A stretch of DNA of 64,000 nucleotides from Gammaproteobacteria bacterium (GTDB taxonomy: Bacteria > Pseudomonadota > Gammaproteobacteria > Pseudomonadales > Azotimanducaceae): the NCBI GenBank assembly GCA_026706385.1, contig JAPOYV010000022.1:62001-126000 (forward strand), given 5' to 3'. A program made the translations under genes and the position numbers. The stretch's first letter is position 1; every line of letters begins with the position of its first letter. The notes under the pieces were generated by a model. It did no database searches, was not told where the DNA came from, and saw only the letters and a list, made by a program, of their open reading frames with translations. Shown here one piece after another: positions 9,221-18,013 of this stretch.

Positions 9221-10420
9221 CTAGCTGGGCTCCGGCGCGGCGTACCCCTCGACGATGCTGACCCGGGTTCCGTCGCGCAGCCCGTCCTGGCCCGTCATCA
9301 CCACCTGCTCGCCCTCCCGGGCACCGGTGAGAATCTCGATGTTGCCGTCGGAGACGTAGCCCGTCGTCACCTGGCGTCGCTCCGCGATATCGTCGCTCAC
9401 CACGAACAGGCTGCTCCGGTCGCGCAGCGTCACCACGGCTTCGAGCGGCGTCAGCAAGGCATCGGCGCGAACGTCCGTGCGCACATCCACGCGACCGAAC
9501 ATGCCCGGCTTCAACCGGCCGTCGGCGTTGTCGAGGGTGACCGTGACGCGGAACGTACCGGATGTCGGGTCGACTTCCGGGGCCACCCGGGTGACCTCGC
9601 CCTCGAAGCCGTCGTCGGGCAGGGCGTCCACGATCACGCGCGCGAACTGCCCGGAGCGGATGCGCTGTATCTCGCGCTCCGGCACGTTCAACTCCGCCTC
9701 GATGCTGTCGAGGCGCTTCATCTCGAATGCCGGTGCATTCTGGTTCAAGGTGTGGCCGACCTTGATGTGCCGCCGGGTGATCACGCCGCCGATCGTTGCC
9801 CGGATCGTGGCCTCGCGAAGCTCGTACTCGCGCAGGCGCAGGTTGGTCAGCTCGGTCCGATAGCCGAATCGAGCGGCGTCGTACTCGGTGGGCGAGATCA
9901 TCTGGGAGGCGTTCAGGCGTTCAGCGCGCTCGTAGGCCGCCTTGAGGTTGGCGAGTTGGGTGCGCGAGCGCTCCACCTCGAGTTGCAGCCGTTCGGTTTC
10001 GAGCTGCGCGAGGGGCTGGCCGGCTTCGACGACGTCACCCTCCTCCACGAAAAGCGCTTCGACTACGCCCAGGGTCCGCGCGACCACCACGGCTTCCTCC
10101 GCGGCCGTCAGATTGGTGGAGCCTCGGTAGTAGGCCTCGACGACGCCCCGCCTGACCTCGGCGACCGCCACCGGCACGCGCGGTACGTCCTCGGCCAGCC
10201 GGCTGTTGGCCATGTTGCGAAACCGGGCTGCGCGCTGCTCGGTGCCCGTCCCCGCTGTGCTTTGCGAGCCGCTGCTCTGCGCGCCCCCGCTAGCTCCTTG
10301 CGGGCTGCCGCCGGTGGTCGCCGCGGCGGCGTCGTCGCTGCCGCAGCCGGCAAGCGCGAACGCGCAGCCCGCGGTGATCGCGACACACAGTACGCTGGCT
10401 GCGAACCGGTTGTGCGACAA
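9221..10420 (-). CDS. RND efflux periplasmic adaptor (membrane-fusion protein), lipoprotein
   Basis: This 399-residue protein should link the two RND permeases encoded downstream to an outer-membrane channel. The start is set at TTG 10420: a GGAGG lies seven bases upstream, and a lipoprotein signal follows directly (LSHNRFAASVLCVAITAGC, then lipobox LAGC at about residue 27). After a Ser/Gly/Ala/Thr-rich linker come the features of HlyD/AcrA adaptors: a lipoyl-like half (VEALFVEEGDVVEAGQPLAQ), a coiled-coil hairpin (RLQLEVERSRTQLANLKAAY), the second lipoyl half (GGVITRRHIKVGHTL) and a beta-barrel region. The frame is open upstream to 10900, but that stretch is antisense to other genes and lacks a signal peptide. 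It is the first gene of the first RND operon. Confidence 0.9.
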   Translation of the reverse strand: MSHNRFAASVLCVAITAGCAFALAGCGSDDAAAATTGGSPQGASGGAQSSGSQSTAGTGTEQRAARFRNMANSRLAEDVPRVPVAVAEVRRGVVEAYYRGSTNLTAAEEAVVVARTLGVVEALFVEEGDVVEAGQPLAQLETERLQLEVERSRTQLANLKAAYERAERLNASQMISPTEYDAARFGYRTELTNLRLREYELREATIRATIGGVITRRHIKVGHTLNQNAPAFEMKRLDSIEAELNVPEREIQRIRSGQFARVIVDALPDDGFEGEVTRVAPEVDPTSGTFRVTVTLDNADGRLKPGMFGRVDVRTDVRADALLTPLEAVVTLRDRSSLFVVSDDIAERRQVTTGYVSDGNIEILTGAREGEQVVMTGQDGLRDGTRVSIVEGYAAPEPS

Positions 10421-10536
10421 CGATGATCCTCCGGTGTCGGATGCGTTTTCGAGCAAACCACCACCGTAACATAATTGCCTATCGCGACCCGAACATGACG
10501 GGCGTATCCATGCTGTGACGCGGCGACGCAGAGGCG

Positions 10537-11064
10537 TCACTCGGCAACCGCAGACCCGGTCTCCACGAAGCGCTTGAGACGCAGGAGTTGGCCGTGCTGG
10601 ACGCGGTCCACCGGCTCTGCCCAAGGACCGACGTTGCGTCCGTTGACCGTGTAGCGATAGGTCACCCGGGTGCCTGTTGCCGTCGCTTCGAGGTCGAACG
10701 ACATGCTGCCGGCCACGCCGAGGCGTTGCAGGGGTCCAAGACCGCCGGCGAGGACGATCGACTTTCCCGGGCGCCAGACGTCCACGCGCATGTGGCGGAC
10801 GAGCCCCGAACCCGCGTCGACGCTCTCGCATAGGCCGCAGACCGTATCCAACGAGAAGTTCGCCGCATCGCCCGAATAGGAGTGCGCCGGATCCCACCAC
10901 CGATCGACCTCGTCGACCAGGGCTTCGAACACCCGGGACGGCGTCGCCTCGATCGCGATCTCGTGCGCGGATACGAAGCCGTCATCGTGGGCTTCGAGCA
11001 CTTCGGCGCATGCGCCCCAGGCGAAAGCCACGCAAACCAGAATCGACTTCTTGGGCATCGACAT
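10537..11064 (-). CDS. SRPBCC (START/AHSA1-like) protein with signal peptide
   Basis: This 175-residue protein has a cleavable-looking N-terminal segment (MPKKSILVCVAFAWGACAEV) followed by a SRPBCC fold. EIAIEATPSRVFEALVDEVDRWW is the usual first strand and helix, DPAHSYSGDAANFSLD follows, and the closing helix is WAEPVDRVQHGQLLRLKRFV. SRPBCC domains hold hydrophobic ligands in a deep pocket; some are cyclases or hydrolases, many have no known activity. A periplasmic location is inferred from the leader. Three in-frame ATGs lie at 11073, 11064 and 11058; 11064 is preferred because AGGG lies nine bases upstream. It diverges from the amidohydrolase gene that starts at 11185. Function unknown. 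Confidence 0.75.
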   Translation of the reverse strand: MSMPKKSILVCVAFAWGACAEVLEAHDDGFVSAHEIAIEATPSRVFEALVDEVDRWWDPAHSYSGDAANFSLDTVCGLCESVDAGSGLVRHMRVDVWRPGKSIVLAGGLGPLQRLGVAGSMSFDLEATATGTRVTYRYTVNGRNVGPWAEPVDRVQHGQLLRLKRFVETGSAVAE

Positions 11065-11184
11065 CGTCGACATCCCTGTCACCGCACTCGCGCGAAGCCT
11101 ACCGTCGTCGGTCGCGCTAGGCCACTTGCCCCGACCGCGGCAAACGGGGACACTCGGATCAGCAATGCCTGGGAGGGAGGAACG

Positions 11185-12624
11185 ATGGCAAGCGAAGGTG
11201 CGAAACTCCGTGCGGAACTCGGCCATCCGGTGATCGACGCCGACGGCCACTGGCTGGAGTACGGCCCCGTGGTGGGCGAGGCCATGCGCAAGATCGGCGG
11301 CGACGCTGCCGTCCGGGCGATGCAGATCAACGGCGGCCGGGTACGTCGTTCGCTTCAGATGACGCCAAACGAGCGACGTCACGAAAACGTCGCCCAGGAA
11401 GCCTTCTGGGGCGCACCGACCAAGAACACGCGGGACCGCGCCACGGCCATGATGCCCCGGCTCCTCTACGAGCGGCTCGACGAGTTCGGCATCGACTTCG
11501 CCATCCTGTTTCCGACCATGGGCCTCGGCCTGCCCCGGGTGAACGACACCGAGGCGCGCCTGGCGGCCTGCCGGGCATTCAACGTCTACCAGGCGGAACT
11601 CTTCGAGCCCCTCAAGGACCGCATGACGCCAGCGGCCGTCATCCCCATGCACAACCCCGACGAGGCGATCGCCGAACTGGAACACGCGGTGGGGGAACTC
11701 GGCCTCAAGGCGGTCATGCTGAACAGCATGGTCGACCGGCCGATCGGCAAGGTGGCCGATGAACGCCCCGACGCCGCCGACCTCGGCATCTGGTACGACA
11801 TGATCGGCCTCGACAGCGCCTACGACTACGACCCGGTGTGGCGCAAGTGCGAGGAGCTCAAGGTGTCGCCGACGTTCCACCGTGGTTCGCGCGGGCGCGC
11901 CTTCCGCATGTCGCCGTCGAACTTCTGCTACAACCACATCGGCCACTTCGCCGCCGCCTCGGAGGCCGTGTGCAAGGCCATCTTCCTCGGCGGCGTCACC
12001 CGCCGCTTCCCCGGGCTCAACTTCGCCTTCCTCGAAGGCGGCGTGGGTTTCGCCTGCCTGCTCTACGCCGATCTCATCGGGCACTGGAGCATCCGCAACC
12101 GCGAGGCGCTCGAGGAAGTCAATCCGGCCAACCTCGATGCGTCCATGCTGCTTTCTCTCGCCGAGCAATACGCCGGCCCCGAGATGGCCGATGCAATCCG
12201 CGCCGGCACGGGCATCAGCACGTCCAACAACGAACGCACCACCGGCGGCATCGAGGAGTTGGACGACTATTCGGCGTGCAGCATCACGAGCAAGGAGGAC
12301 TTCAAGGACCTGTTCGTCGAGCCCTTCTACTTCGGCTGCGAAGCGGACGACTCCAACAACGCCTGGGCGTTCAACCGCGACTACAACCCGGGCGGTGCCG
12401 AGATCAAGACCCTGTTCGGTTCGGACATCGGCCACTTCGACGTCCAGGACATGTCGGAGGTCGTGACCGAGGCCTTTGAGCTGGTCGAAGACGGCCGGAT
12501 CGACGCGGGCGGCTTCCGACGCTTCGTCTTCGAGAACCCCGTGAATTTCTGGGGCAAGACGAACCCGCAGTTCTTCGAGGGCACGCGGGTCGCCGAAGCC
12601 GCGGGGCAGGTCTTATCCGGGTAG
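11185..12624 (+). CDS. Amidohydrolase-2 family metal-dependent hydrolase
   Basis: This 479-residue protein has the hallmarks of the amidohydrolase-2 family (TIM-barrel hydrolases and decarboxylases related to ACMS decarboxylase). VIDADGHWLEYG near the N-terminus carries the metal-binding D-x-H pattern. A later histidine appears in PTFHRGSRGR, and a C-terminal aspartate in LFGSDIGHFDVQD closes the metal site. The ATG at 11185 follows a strong GGGAGGGAGG about five bases upstream; the longer open frame upstream overlaps the SRPBCC gene on the other strand. Enzymes of this family often act in breakdown of aromatic or amide compounds. The nearby SRPBCC, VOC and CoA-transferase genes are compatible with a catabolic role, but none names a substrate. 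Confidence 0.85.
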   Translation: MASEGAKLRAELGHPVIDADGHWLEYGPVVGEAMRKIGGDAAVRAMQINGGRVRRSLQMTPNERRHENVAQEAFWGAPTKNTRDRATAMMPRLLYERLDEFGIDFAILFPTMGLGLPRVNDTEARLAACRAFNVYQAELFEPLKDRMTPAAVIPMHNPDEAIAELEHAVGELGLKAVMLNSMVDRPIGKVADERPDAADLGIWYDMIGLDSAYDYDPVWRKCEELKVSPTFHRGSRGRAFRMSPSNFCYNHIGHFAAASEAVCKAIFLGGVTRRFPGLNFAFLEGGVGFACLLYADLIGHWSIRNREALEEVNPANLDASMLLSLAEQYAGPEMADAIRAGTGISTSNNERTTGGIEELDDYSACSITSKEDFKDLFVEPFYFGCEADDSNNAWAFNRDYNPGGAEIKTLFGSDIGHFDVQDMSEVVTEAFELVEDGRIDAGGFRRFVFENPVNFWGKTNPQFFEGTRVAEAAGQVLSG

Positions 12625-12633
12625 GCGCCGCCC

Positions 12634-13050
12634 TTATGCGCCGGGGTAGACGATGAACTCCAGCAGGTTGCCGTCGGGGTCGCGGATGTAGGTGCTTATG
12701 CCTTCGGTGCCCCGCCCCCCTTCGCGCGGCACCGGACCTTCGATCACCGCGACGCCGAGACCGGCGAGCTTGGCGGTCAGTTCGCCTGACGTCCCCGCCC
12801 AGACGAAGCAGAAGTCCCCGCAACCCGGCTCGGCCGTCGGCCCACGCAGGGTGAAACTCCGCGACTGCCATGCCTTGGGCGCGTGGAAGTTGATCTTGTT
12901 GGCCCCGAAGTAGGCCGAGTAGAAGAGCCCCGGTTGGACTTCGCGAACCCTGAAACCGAGGCGTTCGTAGAAGCCGAGCATGCCTTGCACGTCGGCAATC
13001 GGCATGGCGGCGTGATCAAAGGCGGCGATCGACAAGGTTTCAGTCCGCAC
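12634..13050 (-). CDS. VOC-superfamily (glyoxalase/bleomycin-resistance-like) protein
   Basis: This 138-residue protein has the vicinal-oxygen-chelate fold. It opens with FDHAAMPIADVQGMLGFYERLGF and ends with YIRDPDGNLLEFIVYP, the classic beta-alpha-beta-beta-beta pattern with a metal-ligand glutamate near the end. Members include dioxygenases, glyoxalases and antibiotic-binding proteins, and the sequence does not separate them. The start is GTG at 13050; an in-frame TTG at 13035 would also keep the domain. The gene begins ten bases after the tRNA-Arg 3' end on the same strand and could be transcribed from the tRNA promoter. It ends ten bases from the amidohydrolase gene in convergent orientation. 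Confidence 0.75.
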   Translation of the reverse strand: MRTETLSIAAFDHAAMPIADVQGMLGFYERLGFRVREVQPGLFYSAYFGANKINFHAPKAWQSRSFTLRGPTAEPGCGDFCFVWAGTSGELTAKLAGLGVAVIEGPVPREGGRGTEGISTYIRDPDGNLLEFIVYPGA

Positions 13051-13059
13051 AGGTTCGAA

Positions 13060-13135
13060 TGGCGCGCCCGCAGGGACTCGACCCCGAACCCCCAGGTTCG
13101 AAGCCTGGTGCTCTATCCAGTTGAGCTACGGGCGT
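13060..13135 (-). tRNA. tRNA-Arg (anticodon TCG) with a one-base-short T loop
   Basis: A cloverleaf can be drawn on the minus strand. The acceptor is ACGCCCG pairing with CGGGCGC, then discriminator G and an encoded CCA at 13062-13060. The D stem is GCTC/GAGC, and the anticodon stem CCAGG/CCTGG encloses loop CTTCGAA, giving anticodon TCG (reads CGA, arginine). Two defects stand out. Position 1 is A facing C72, where GCGCCCG is expected. The T arm reads CGGGG-TCGAGT-CCCTG, so the loop has six bases and lacks one of the two conserved Ts of TTCGAGT. The total is 76 rather than the usual 77 bases. It may be a working variant, a decaying copy or an assembly error. Confidence 0.8.
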
Positions 13136-13180
13136 TGCACGCATTGTACCCGCCAACTCCTCACGACCTTAAGGTTCGGC

Positions 13181-14380
13181 GTGAACGCTGCTCCCGACTT
13201 GCCGCTTGCCGGCATTACCGTCCTCGACCTGGGCCAGATCTACAACGGGCCGTATTGCGGCTACCTCTTGGCGATGTCCGGCGCGCGGGTGATCAAGGTC
13301 GAGCCGCCCGGCGGCGAGGGCATGCGCGACCGCGGCGGGGGAGCGCTCAAGAGCTATGCGTTCATGATGCTCAACGGCAACAAGGAGACCGTGACGCTGA
13401 ACCTCAAGTCCGCGCGCGGGCGCGAACTGCTGCGCGCGCTGGCGGCCAAGGCCGATGTCCTATTGGAGAACTTCTCGCCTGGCACCATGGACAGGCACGG
13501 CGTCGGCAGCGACGCCTTGCGGGCCATCAATCCGCGTCTCGTCTACGCCGCCGGAACGGGGTTCGGGAGCACCGGGCCGCATCGCGACTACCTCGCCATG
13601 GACATCACGGTGCAGGCCATGTCCGGTGTGGTCGCCGTCACGGGCAACGACGGCGAACCGCCCTTGAAGGCGGGCCCCGCGATTTGCGACATCCTCGGCG
13701 GCGTGCACCTGTACGCCGCCATCACCACGGCCCTGGTCCGCCGCGAGCGCACCGGCCAAGGCGCCGTGCTCGACGTGGCCATGCAGGACGCCGTGTTCCC
13801 GACGCTGACCACCGCGCTCGGGGCCTACTACGCACGCGGCGGCGAGCCGCCGCGAACGGGCAACCACCACCAGGGCATGGCGGTCGCGCCCTACAACGTC
13901 TACGCGGCCCAAGACGGGCATGTGGCCATCATCTGCATCCGCGAGCGGCACTGGGAGTCGCTGCTGACCGCAATGGGGCGCGAGGACCTCACGGACGATC
14001 CGCGGTTTGCGGACATGCGCACGCGGGCGCGGCACATGGAGGCCACCGACGCCGCCGTCGAGGCTTGGACGTCGACGCTGCCCAAGGCGGCGGTATTCCG
14101 CTCCTGCCAGCAACACGACGTGATCTGCGCCCCGGTGCAGTCCTTGGACGACGTCCTCCACGATCCCCATCTGCTGGCGCGCGGCGCGCTCGCCAAGCTC
14201 GCCCACGAGCACTACGGCGAGGTCGTCCTGCCCAGCACGGCGTTGCGCTTCGAGGACGTTGAGCCGCCCAGCGTGAAGCTGCCGCACGGCGCCGGTGCCG
14301 ACAACGAGTCGGTGTACGGCGAATTGCTGGGACTGTCGGCGGACGAGGTCCTCAAGCTCGCCGACGAGGACGCCATCTAG
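13181..14380 (+). CDS. Family III CoA-transferase (CaiB/BaiF type)
   Basis: This 399-residue protein should move coenzyme A between carboxylic acids. The start GTG at 13181 is chosen because an AAGG lies about six bases upstream and the family N-terminus follows at once (LAGITVLDLGQIYNGPYCG). ARVIKVEPPGGEGMRD is the conserved CoA-site segment. LKSARGRELLRALAAKADVL, then ENFSPGTMDRHGVG, are also family signatures, and the catalytic aspartate is expected in the segment around DYLAMDITVQAMSG. An open frame back to 13121 would run through the tRNA region and is unlikely. The stop overlaps the stop of the convergent arabinofuranosidase gene. Such genes are abundant in bacteria that degrade diverse organic acids; the acid is unknown. 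Confidence 0.88.
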   Translation: MNAAPDLPLAGITVLDLGQIYNGPYCGYLLAMSGARVIKVEPPGGEGMRDRGGGALKSYAFMMLNGNKETVTLNLKSARGRELLRALAAKADVLLENFSPGTMDRHGVGSDALRAINPRLVYAAGTGFGSTGPHRDYLAMDITVQAMSGVVAVTGNDGEPPLKAGPAICDILGGVHLYAAITTALVRRERTGQGAVLDVAMQDAVFPTLTTALGAYYARGGEPPRTGNHHQGMAVAPYNVYAAQDGHVAIICIRERHWESLLTAMGREDLTDDPRFADMRTRARHMEATDAAVEAWTSTLPKAAVFRSCQQHDVICAPVQSLDDVLHDPHLLARGALAKLAHEHYGEVVLPSTALRFEDVEPPSVKLPHGAGADNESVYGELLGLSADEVLKLADEDAI

Positions 14381-15867
14381 GCCATTCGGAACGTGGTCGC
14401 GGCGAAAGCGTGCGGCGGCAGCTCGGCCACCGCCTTGCCATTCGCGACCCAGCCGTCGAACTGCCTCGCGGTCACCACGTCCGGGGCGTCGAACGTGTTC
14501 TCGGCCTTGAGGTCCGCGTGCAAGATCTCCGAATCCTCCACGCCGACGATCTCGCGGTCCGCGCACTCGACGGTCAGTTGCATCGCGTCCTCGATGTGCC
14601 GATTCACTGCGAAGACGTGCAGACGGTCACCGTCGATCACCGCGGCATGGTCGAGGTAGTCGACCGCGCCGTAGCGTTCGCTGGTGTAGCCCGGACCGTC
14701 CACGGCGCCGCGTAGCGAAACGCCGCCCTTGCGCGCGGACACCATCCGGAAGGCGTAGAAGATGCTCTGCTTGAGCAGGTCGTCGCCCCGGGTCAACAGC
14801 GGACCGATGACGTTCACGAGTTGCGCCAGGTTGGCGATCTTCACGCTGTCGGCGTGGCGGATGAAGCTCATCAGGAACATGGCGACCACCAGCGCGTCCT
14901 CGAGGTTGTAGCGTTCCTCGATGAGGGGCGGCGCGAATCGGCCGCGTCCGTCGCTGTGGGCTCCGCCCCGGGCGCGATACCACACGTTCCACTCGTCGAA
15001 GCAAAGATGCGGCCGCTTGGGCAGGCGCAGTTTTTCCTGGACGTAACGGGTGCAGGCATCGACGGCTTCGATTTGCCGGTCGATGCTGTTCGAGAGCGCG
15101 AGGTAGTCCTCCGGGCTGTCGTTGGGGTTGCCGACGTAGCGGTGCAGACTGACGTAGTCGGCCAAGGGGCCGAGATGCTCCAGCACGGTCCGGTCCCACG
15201 TGAGGAATGTCGGCATGCCCGGCGCCGACGAACCGCAGGCGACCGTCGCGATGCTGCGATCGCAGTCCTTCATCATCTTGGCCGCCTGCTGCGCCCGGAT
15301 CGCGTACTGCTCCGCCGGCACGTGGCCGAGCTGCCACGGGCCGTCCATCTCGTTGCCGAGACACCAAAACGGGACCGCGTGCGGCGCCGGCGAGCCGTTG
15401 GCGGAACGCAGATCGGCATCGCGCGTGCCCGTCGGCGCGTTGCAGTACTCGACCCAGTCGCGGGCTTCCTCCGGGCTGCCGGTGCCGAGATTGACCGCGA
15501 TCATCGGTTGCCAGTCGAGCTTGCGGCACAGGGCGATGAACTCGTCGGTACCGAACGTGTTCGGCTCGAGCGACTGCCACGCCAGTTCGCGCACCGCCGG
15601 CCGGCTCTCCCGAGGGCCGACACCGTCCCGCCAGTGATAGCCCGAGGCGAAGTTGCCGCCCGGGTAGCGAACGATGGTGAGGGCCAGTTCGCGCAACGCC
15701 TCGATGACATCGGTGCGCATGCCGTCCGCATCGGCGTGCCCGCTCTCGGGGTCGTAGACGCCCTCGTAGATCGACCGGCCCAGGTGCTCCAGGAAGCCGC
15801 CGAAGATCAACGGGCTGACCTCCCCGACAGCGAACCGGGAATGAAGAACCAATCGCGTCGTGACCAT
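14377..15867 (-). CDS. GH51 alpha-L-arabinofuranosidase
   Basis: This 496-residue enzyme should cleave terminal alpha-L-arabinofuranosyl groups from plant or algal polysaccharides. It matches glycoside hydrolase family 51: an N-terminal strand region, IFGGFLEHLGRSIYEGVYDP, RYPGGNFASGYHWRDG, then the acid/base glutamate in CLGNEMDG (about residue 173) and the nucleophile glutamate in FDEWNVWY (about residue 292). A C-terminal beta domain follows. There is no signal peptide, so a cytoplasmic enzyme acting on imported oligosaccharides is likely, as in most GH51 proteins. The start ATG at 15867 has AAGGAG upstream; the frame is open to 15930 but that extension is not family-like. No sugar transporter or other glycosidase lies nearby. 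It diverges from ribBA across 65 bases. Confidence 0.92.
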   Translation of the reverse strand: MVTTRLVLHSRFAVGEVSPLIFGGFLEHLGRSIYEGVYDPESGHADADGMRTDVIEALRELALTIVRYPGGNFASGYHWRDGVGPRESRPAVRELAWQSLEPNTFGTDEFIALCRKLDWQPMIAVNLGTGSPEEARDWVEYCNAPTGTRDADLRSANGSPAPHAVPFWCLGNEMDGPWQLGHVPAEQYAIRAQQAAKMMKDCDRSIATVACGSSAPGMPTFLTWDRTVLEHLGPLADYVSLHRYVGNPNDSPEDYLALSNSIDRQIEAVDACTRYVQEKLRLPKRPHLCFDEWNVWYRARGGAHSDGRGRFAPPLIEERYNLEDALVVAMFLMSFIRHADSVKIANLAQLVNVIGPLLTRGDDLLKQSIFYAFRMVSARKGGVSLRGAVDGPGYTSERYGAVDYLDHAAVIDGDRLHVFAVNRHIEDAMQLTVECADREIVGVEDSEILHADLKAENTFDAPDVVTARQFDGWVANGKAVAELPPHAFAATTFRMA

Positions 15868-15932
15868 CGCCCTACTCTCCTTGAAACAAGTGCTACTCTC
15901 GCCAATGTAGCTTACGACCGACCTGTCCAAGC

Positions 15933-17042
15933 ATGTCAGGAGCCTTCGACTCGGTAGAAGACGCCATCCGTGGGATCGCGGCGGGCGATCTCGTGGTCGT
16001 TGTCGACGACGACGACCGCGAGAACGAGGGCGACCTGATCATGGCCGCATCGAAAGCGACCACGGACAAGGTCGCCTTCATGATCCGCCACACGAGCGGC
16101 ATCCTGTGTACGCCGGTGAACGAGCCGCAAGCGCAACGACTGCACCTCGACCCGATGGTCGCACGCAACGATGCGCCGATGGCGACCGCGTTCACGGTGA
16201 GCATCGACTACAAGGTGGGGCTCTCCACGGGAATCTCGGCGGAGGAACGCGCGAACACGGTCCTCGCCTTGGCAAGCAACAACACGGCGGCCGAGGACTT
16301 CGTGCGCCCGGGACACATCTTCCCGCTGGTCGCCCGCCAGGGCGGCGTGCTCGTCCGCTCCGGCCACACCGAAGCGGCCATCGACCTGGCCGTGGCCGCG
16401 CAGTGTCCGCCCGTGGGCTTGCTCGCGGAGATCGTCAACGACGACGGCACCGTCCAGCGGCTGCCCGAACTGCAGGAGTTCGCGGCCAAACACCGTTTGC
16501 GCATCATCTCCATCGCGGATCTGATCGCCTACCGGCAACGCCGGGAACAGCTCGTCATCCGCACCCGCGAGTTTCAGGTCAACACCGCCATCGGCCGTGC
16601 CCAGGCTTTCGCGTACCGCACCAAGTTCGAGGACGCCGAGCACTTGGCGCTGGTCTTCGGCGACCGCGCAGCGGGTGGATCCGACGGGGTCGTGGTGCGC
16701 ATCCACCGCGAGAAGCTCGTCGAGGACCTTTTCGGACCGCAAAGCAGCCATTCCAGCAGCCTGCTCGATGCATCCCTCAACCGCCTGGGCGAACTTGGCG
16801 GTGGCATCCTGATCTACCTGCGCAGCGGCTTCGCCGGCGTGCCGCTCGATCACCTCGCGCAGGCGGACGGCGACGGCAGCCGGGCCGGGAAGCGCAACCA
16901 GGATTGGCTCGAAGTCGGTGTCGGTGCGCAGATCCTGCGTGACCTCGGCGTCACCAAACTGCGGATACTCGCCGGGCGCGAGGTGGACTTCGTCGGCTTG
17001 GACGGATTCGGCCTCACGGTCACCGCCACCGAGTTGCTGTGA
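15933..17042 (+). CDS. ribBA: 3,4-dihydroxy-2-butanone-4-phosphate synthase with degenerate GTP cyclohydrolase II domain
   Basis: This 369-residue fusion serves riboflavin synthesis. The N-terminal half (about residues 1-203) is RibB, which turns ribulose 5-phosphate into dihydroxybutanone phosphate plus formate. DDDDRENEGDLIMAA and HTSGILCTP are the acidic metal-binding loop and active-site segment, and GHIFPL, then RSGHTEAAIDL, are also conserved. The C-terminal half has the RibA fold but lacks the zinc-binding cysteines: the usual GS-L-RCDCG stretch reads EDLFGPQSSHSSSLLDA. GTP cyclohydrolase II activity is therefore unlikely, and a separate RibA is expected elsewhere. This RibB plus RibA-like form is known in other gammaproteobacteria. 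Its stop overlaps the GTG of pdxA. Confidence 0.9.
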   Translation: MSGAFDSVEDAIRGIAAGDLVVVVDDDDRENEGDLIMAASKATTDKVAFMIRHTSGILCTPVNEPQAQRLHLDPMVARNDAPMATAFTVSIDYKVGLSTGISAEERANTVLALASNNTAAEDFVRPGHIFPLVARQGGVLVRSGHTEAAIDLAVAAQCPPVGLLAEIVNDDGTVQRLPELQEFAAKHRLRIISIADLIAYRQRREQLVIRTREFQVNTAIGRAQAFAYRTKFEDAEHLALVFGDRAAGGSDGVVVRIHREKLVEDLFGPQSSHSSSLLDASLNRLGELGGGILIYLRSGFAGVPLDHLAQADGDGSRAGKRNQDWLEVGVGAQILRDLGVTKLRILAGREVDFVGLDGFGLTVTATELL

Positions 17043-17989
17043 CCCGGATCGGCATCACGCTGGGCGACCCGGCGGGAATCGGTCCGGAAGTCGCCGTGAA
17101 GGCCTTGCACGGCCGCAATCGTCCGGCCGCCGAATTCGTCGTCTACGGCCCCCGGTGGGCGTTGGAACTCGGTGCACAGCAAAGCGGCCTTGAGGTGCCG
17201 GACTGCGACACCGTCGACATAGAAGTGGCAGAGCCGGCGGGTTTCGAGGTCGGCGTCGTCTCTGCGGACTGCGGCGAAGCGGCCGTCAAGAGCGTGGAGC
17301 GCTGTGCCCGGGACACCATCGCCGGCGCGGTCGATGCGATGATGACCTGCCCGCTCAACAAGGAGGCCATCCACGCGGCAGGATACGTCGACGACATCGG
17401 CCACCAGGAGATCCTCGCGCGGCTGACCGGCGCATCGACCACTGCCACGATGCTGATGACGCCGGGATTGCGCGTCGTGCATCTGTCCACCCACAAATCG
17501 CTGATCGAGGCCGCACGCTTCGTGACCCGCGACAACGTTCTCGCGAAGCTCACGCTGTGCCACGCATCGCTCACCCGGTGGGGCTTGCCGCAGGCCCGGA
17601 TCGCCGTCGCCGCGCTCAATCCGCACGGCGGCGAGGGCGGCCTGCTCGGTACCGAAGAGATCGACGCGATCCGCCCGGCGGTGGACGCTGCGCGCGAGGC
17701 GGGAATCGACGCCACCGGGCCGCTGCCGGCCGACTCCGTCTTCAACCGGGCGATCGGCGGCGAGTTCGACGCCGTGCTCGCGATGTACCACGACCAGGGA
17801 CACATCGCGATCAAGGTGCACGACTTCCACCGCAGCGTGACGGCAACTCTGGGGGTCCCGCTCATCCGCACGTCGGTCGATCACGGCACCGCCTTCGACA
17901 TCGCGGGCCAAGGCATCGCAGACGCCACCGGGGCGACCGCCGCCTTGCAGGCCGCGGTCGCGCTGGCCGAGGGCTCGCTCGGCGGCTAA
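17039..17989 (+). CDS. pdxA: 4-hydroxythreonine-4-phosphate dehydrogenase
   Basis: This 316-residue NAD-dependent dehydrogenase oxidises 4-phosphohydroxy-L-threonine in the DXP-dependent route to pyridoxal 5'-phosphate. The N-terminus RIGITLGDPAGIGPEV is diagnostic. Metal-ligand histidines are seen in IGHQEIL and in MYHDQGHIAIK, and ALNPHGGEGGLLG is the conserved glycine-rich loop. The GTG at 17039 overlaps the ribBA stop (GTGA), so the two genes are translationally coupled. The length is close to that of the family (about 330). In many gammaproteobacteria pdxA sits with surA and rsmA; here it is paired with a riboflavin gene. It converges on aroB with a 24-base gap. Confidence 0.92.
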   Translation: MTRIGITLGDPAGIGPEVAVKALHGRNRPAAEFVVYGPRWALELGAQQSGLEVPDCDTVDIEVAEPAGFEVGVVSADCGEAAVKSVERCARDTIAGAVDAMMTCPLNKEAIHAAGYVDDIGHQEILARLTGASTTATMLMTPGLRVVHLSTHKSLIEAARFVTRDNVLAKLTLCHASLTRWGLPQARIAVAALNPHGGEGGLLGTEEIDAIRPAVDAAREAGIDATGPLPADSVFNRAIGGEFDAVLAMYHDQGHIAIKVHDFHRSVTATLGVPLIRTSVDHGTAFDIAGQGIADATGATAALQAAVALAEGSLGG

Positions 17990-18013
17990 CGCTTGGGGCT
18001 CAGCGCCGGGCGG

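Noticed and set aside
10537-12435. A 632-codon frame on the minus strand across the amidohydrolase gene
   Set aside because: Only its last 175 codons (SRPBCC protein) have a start, ribosome binding site and domain; the rest mirrors the amidohydrolase gene.
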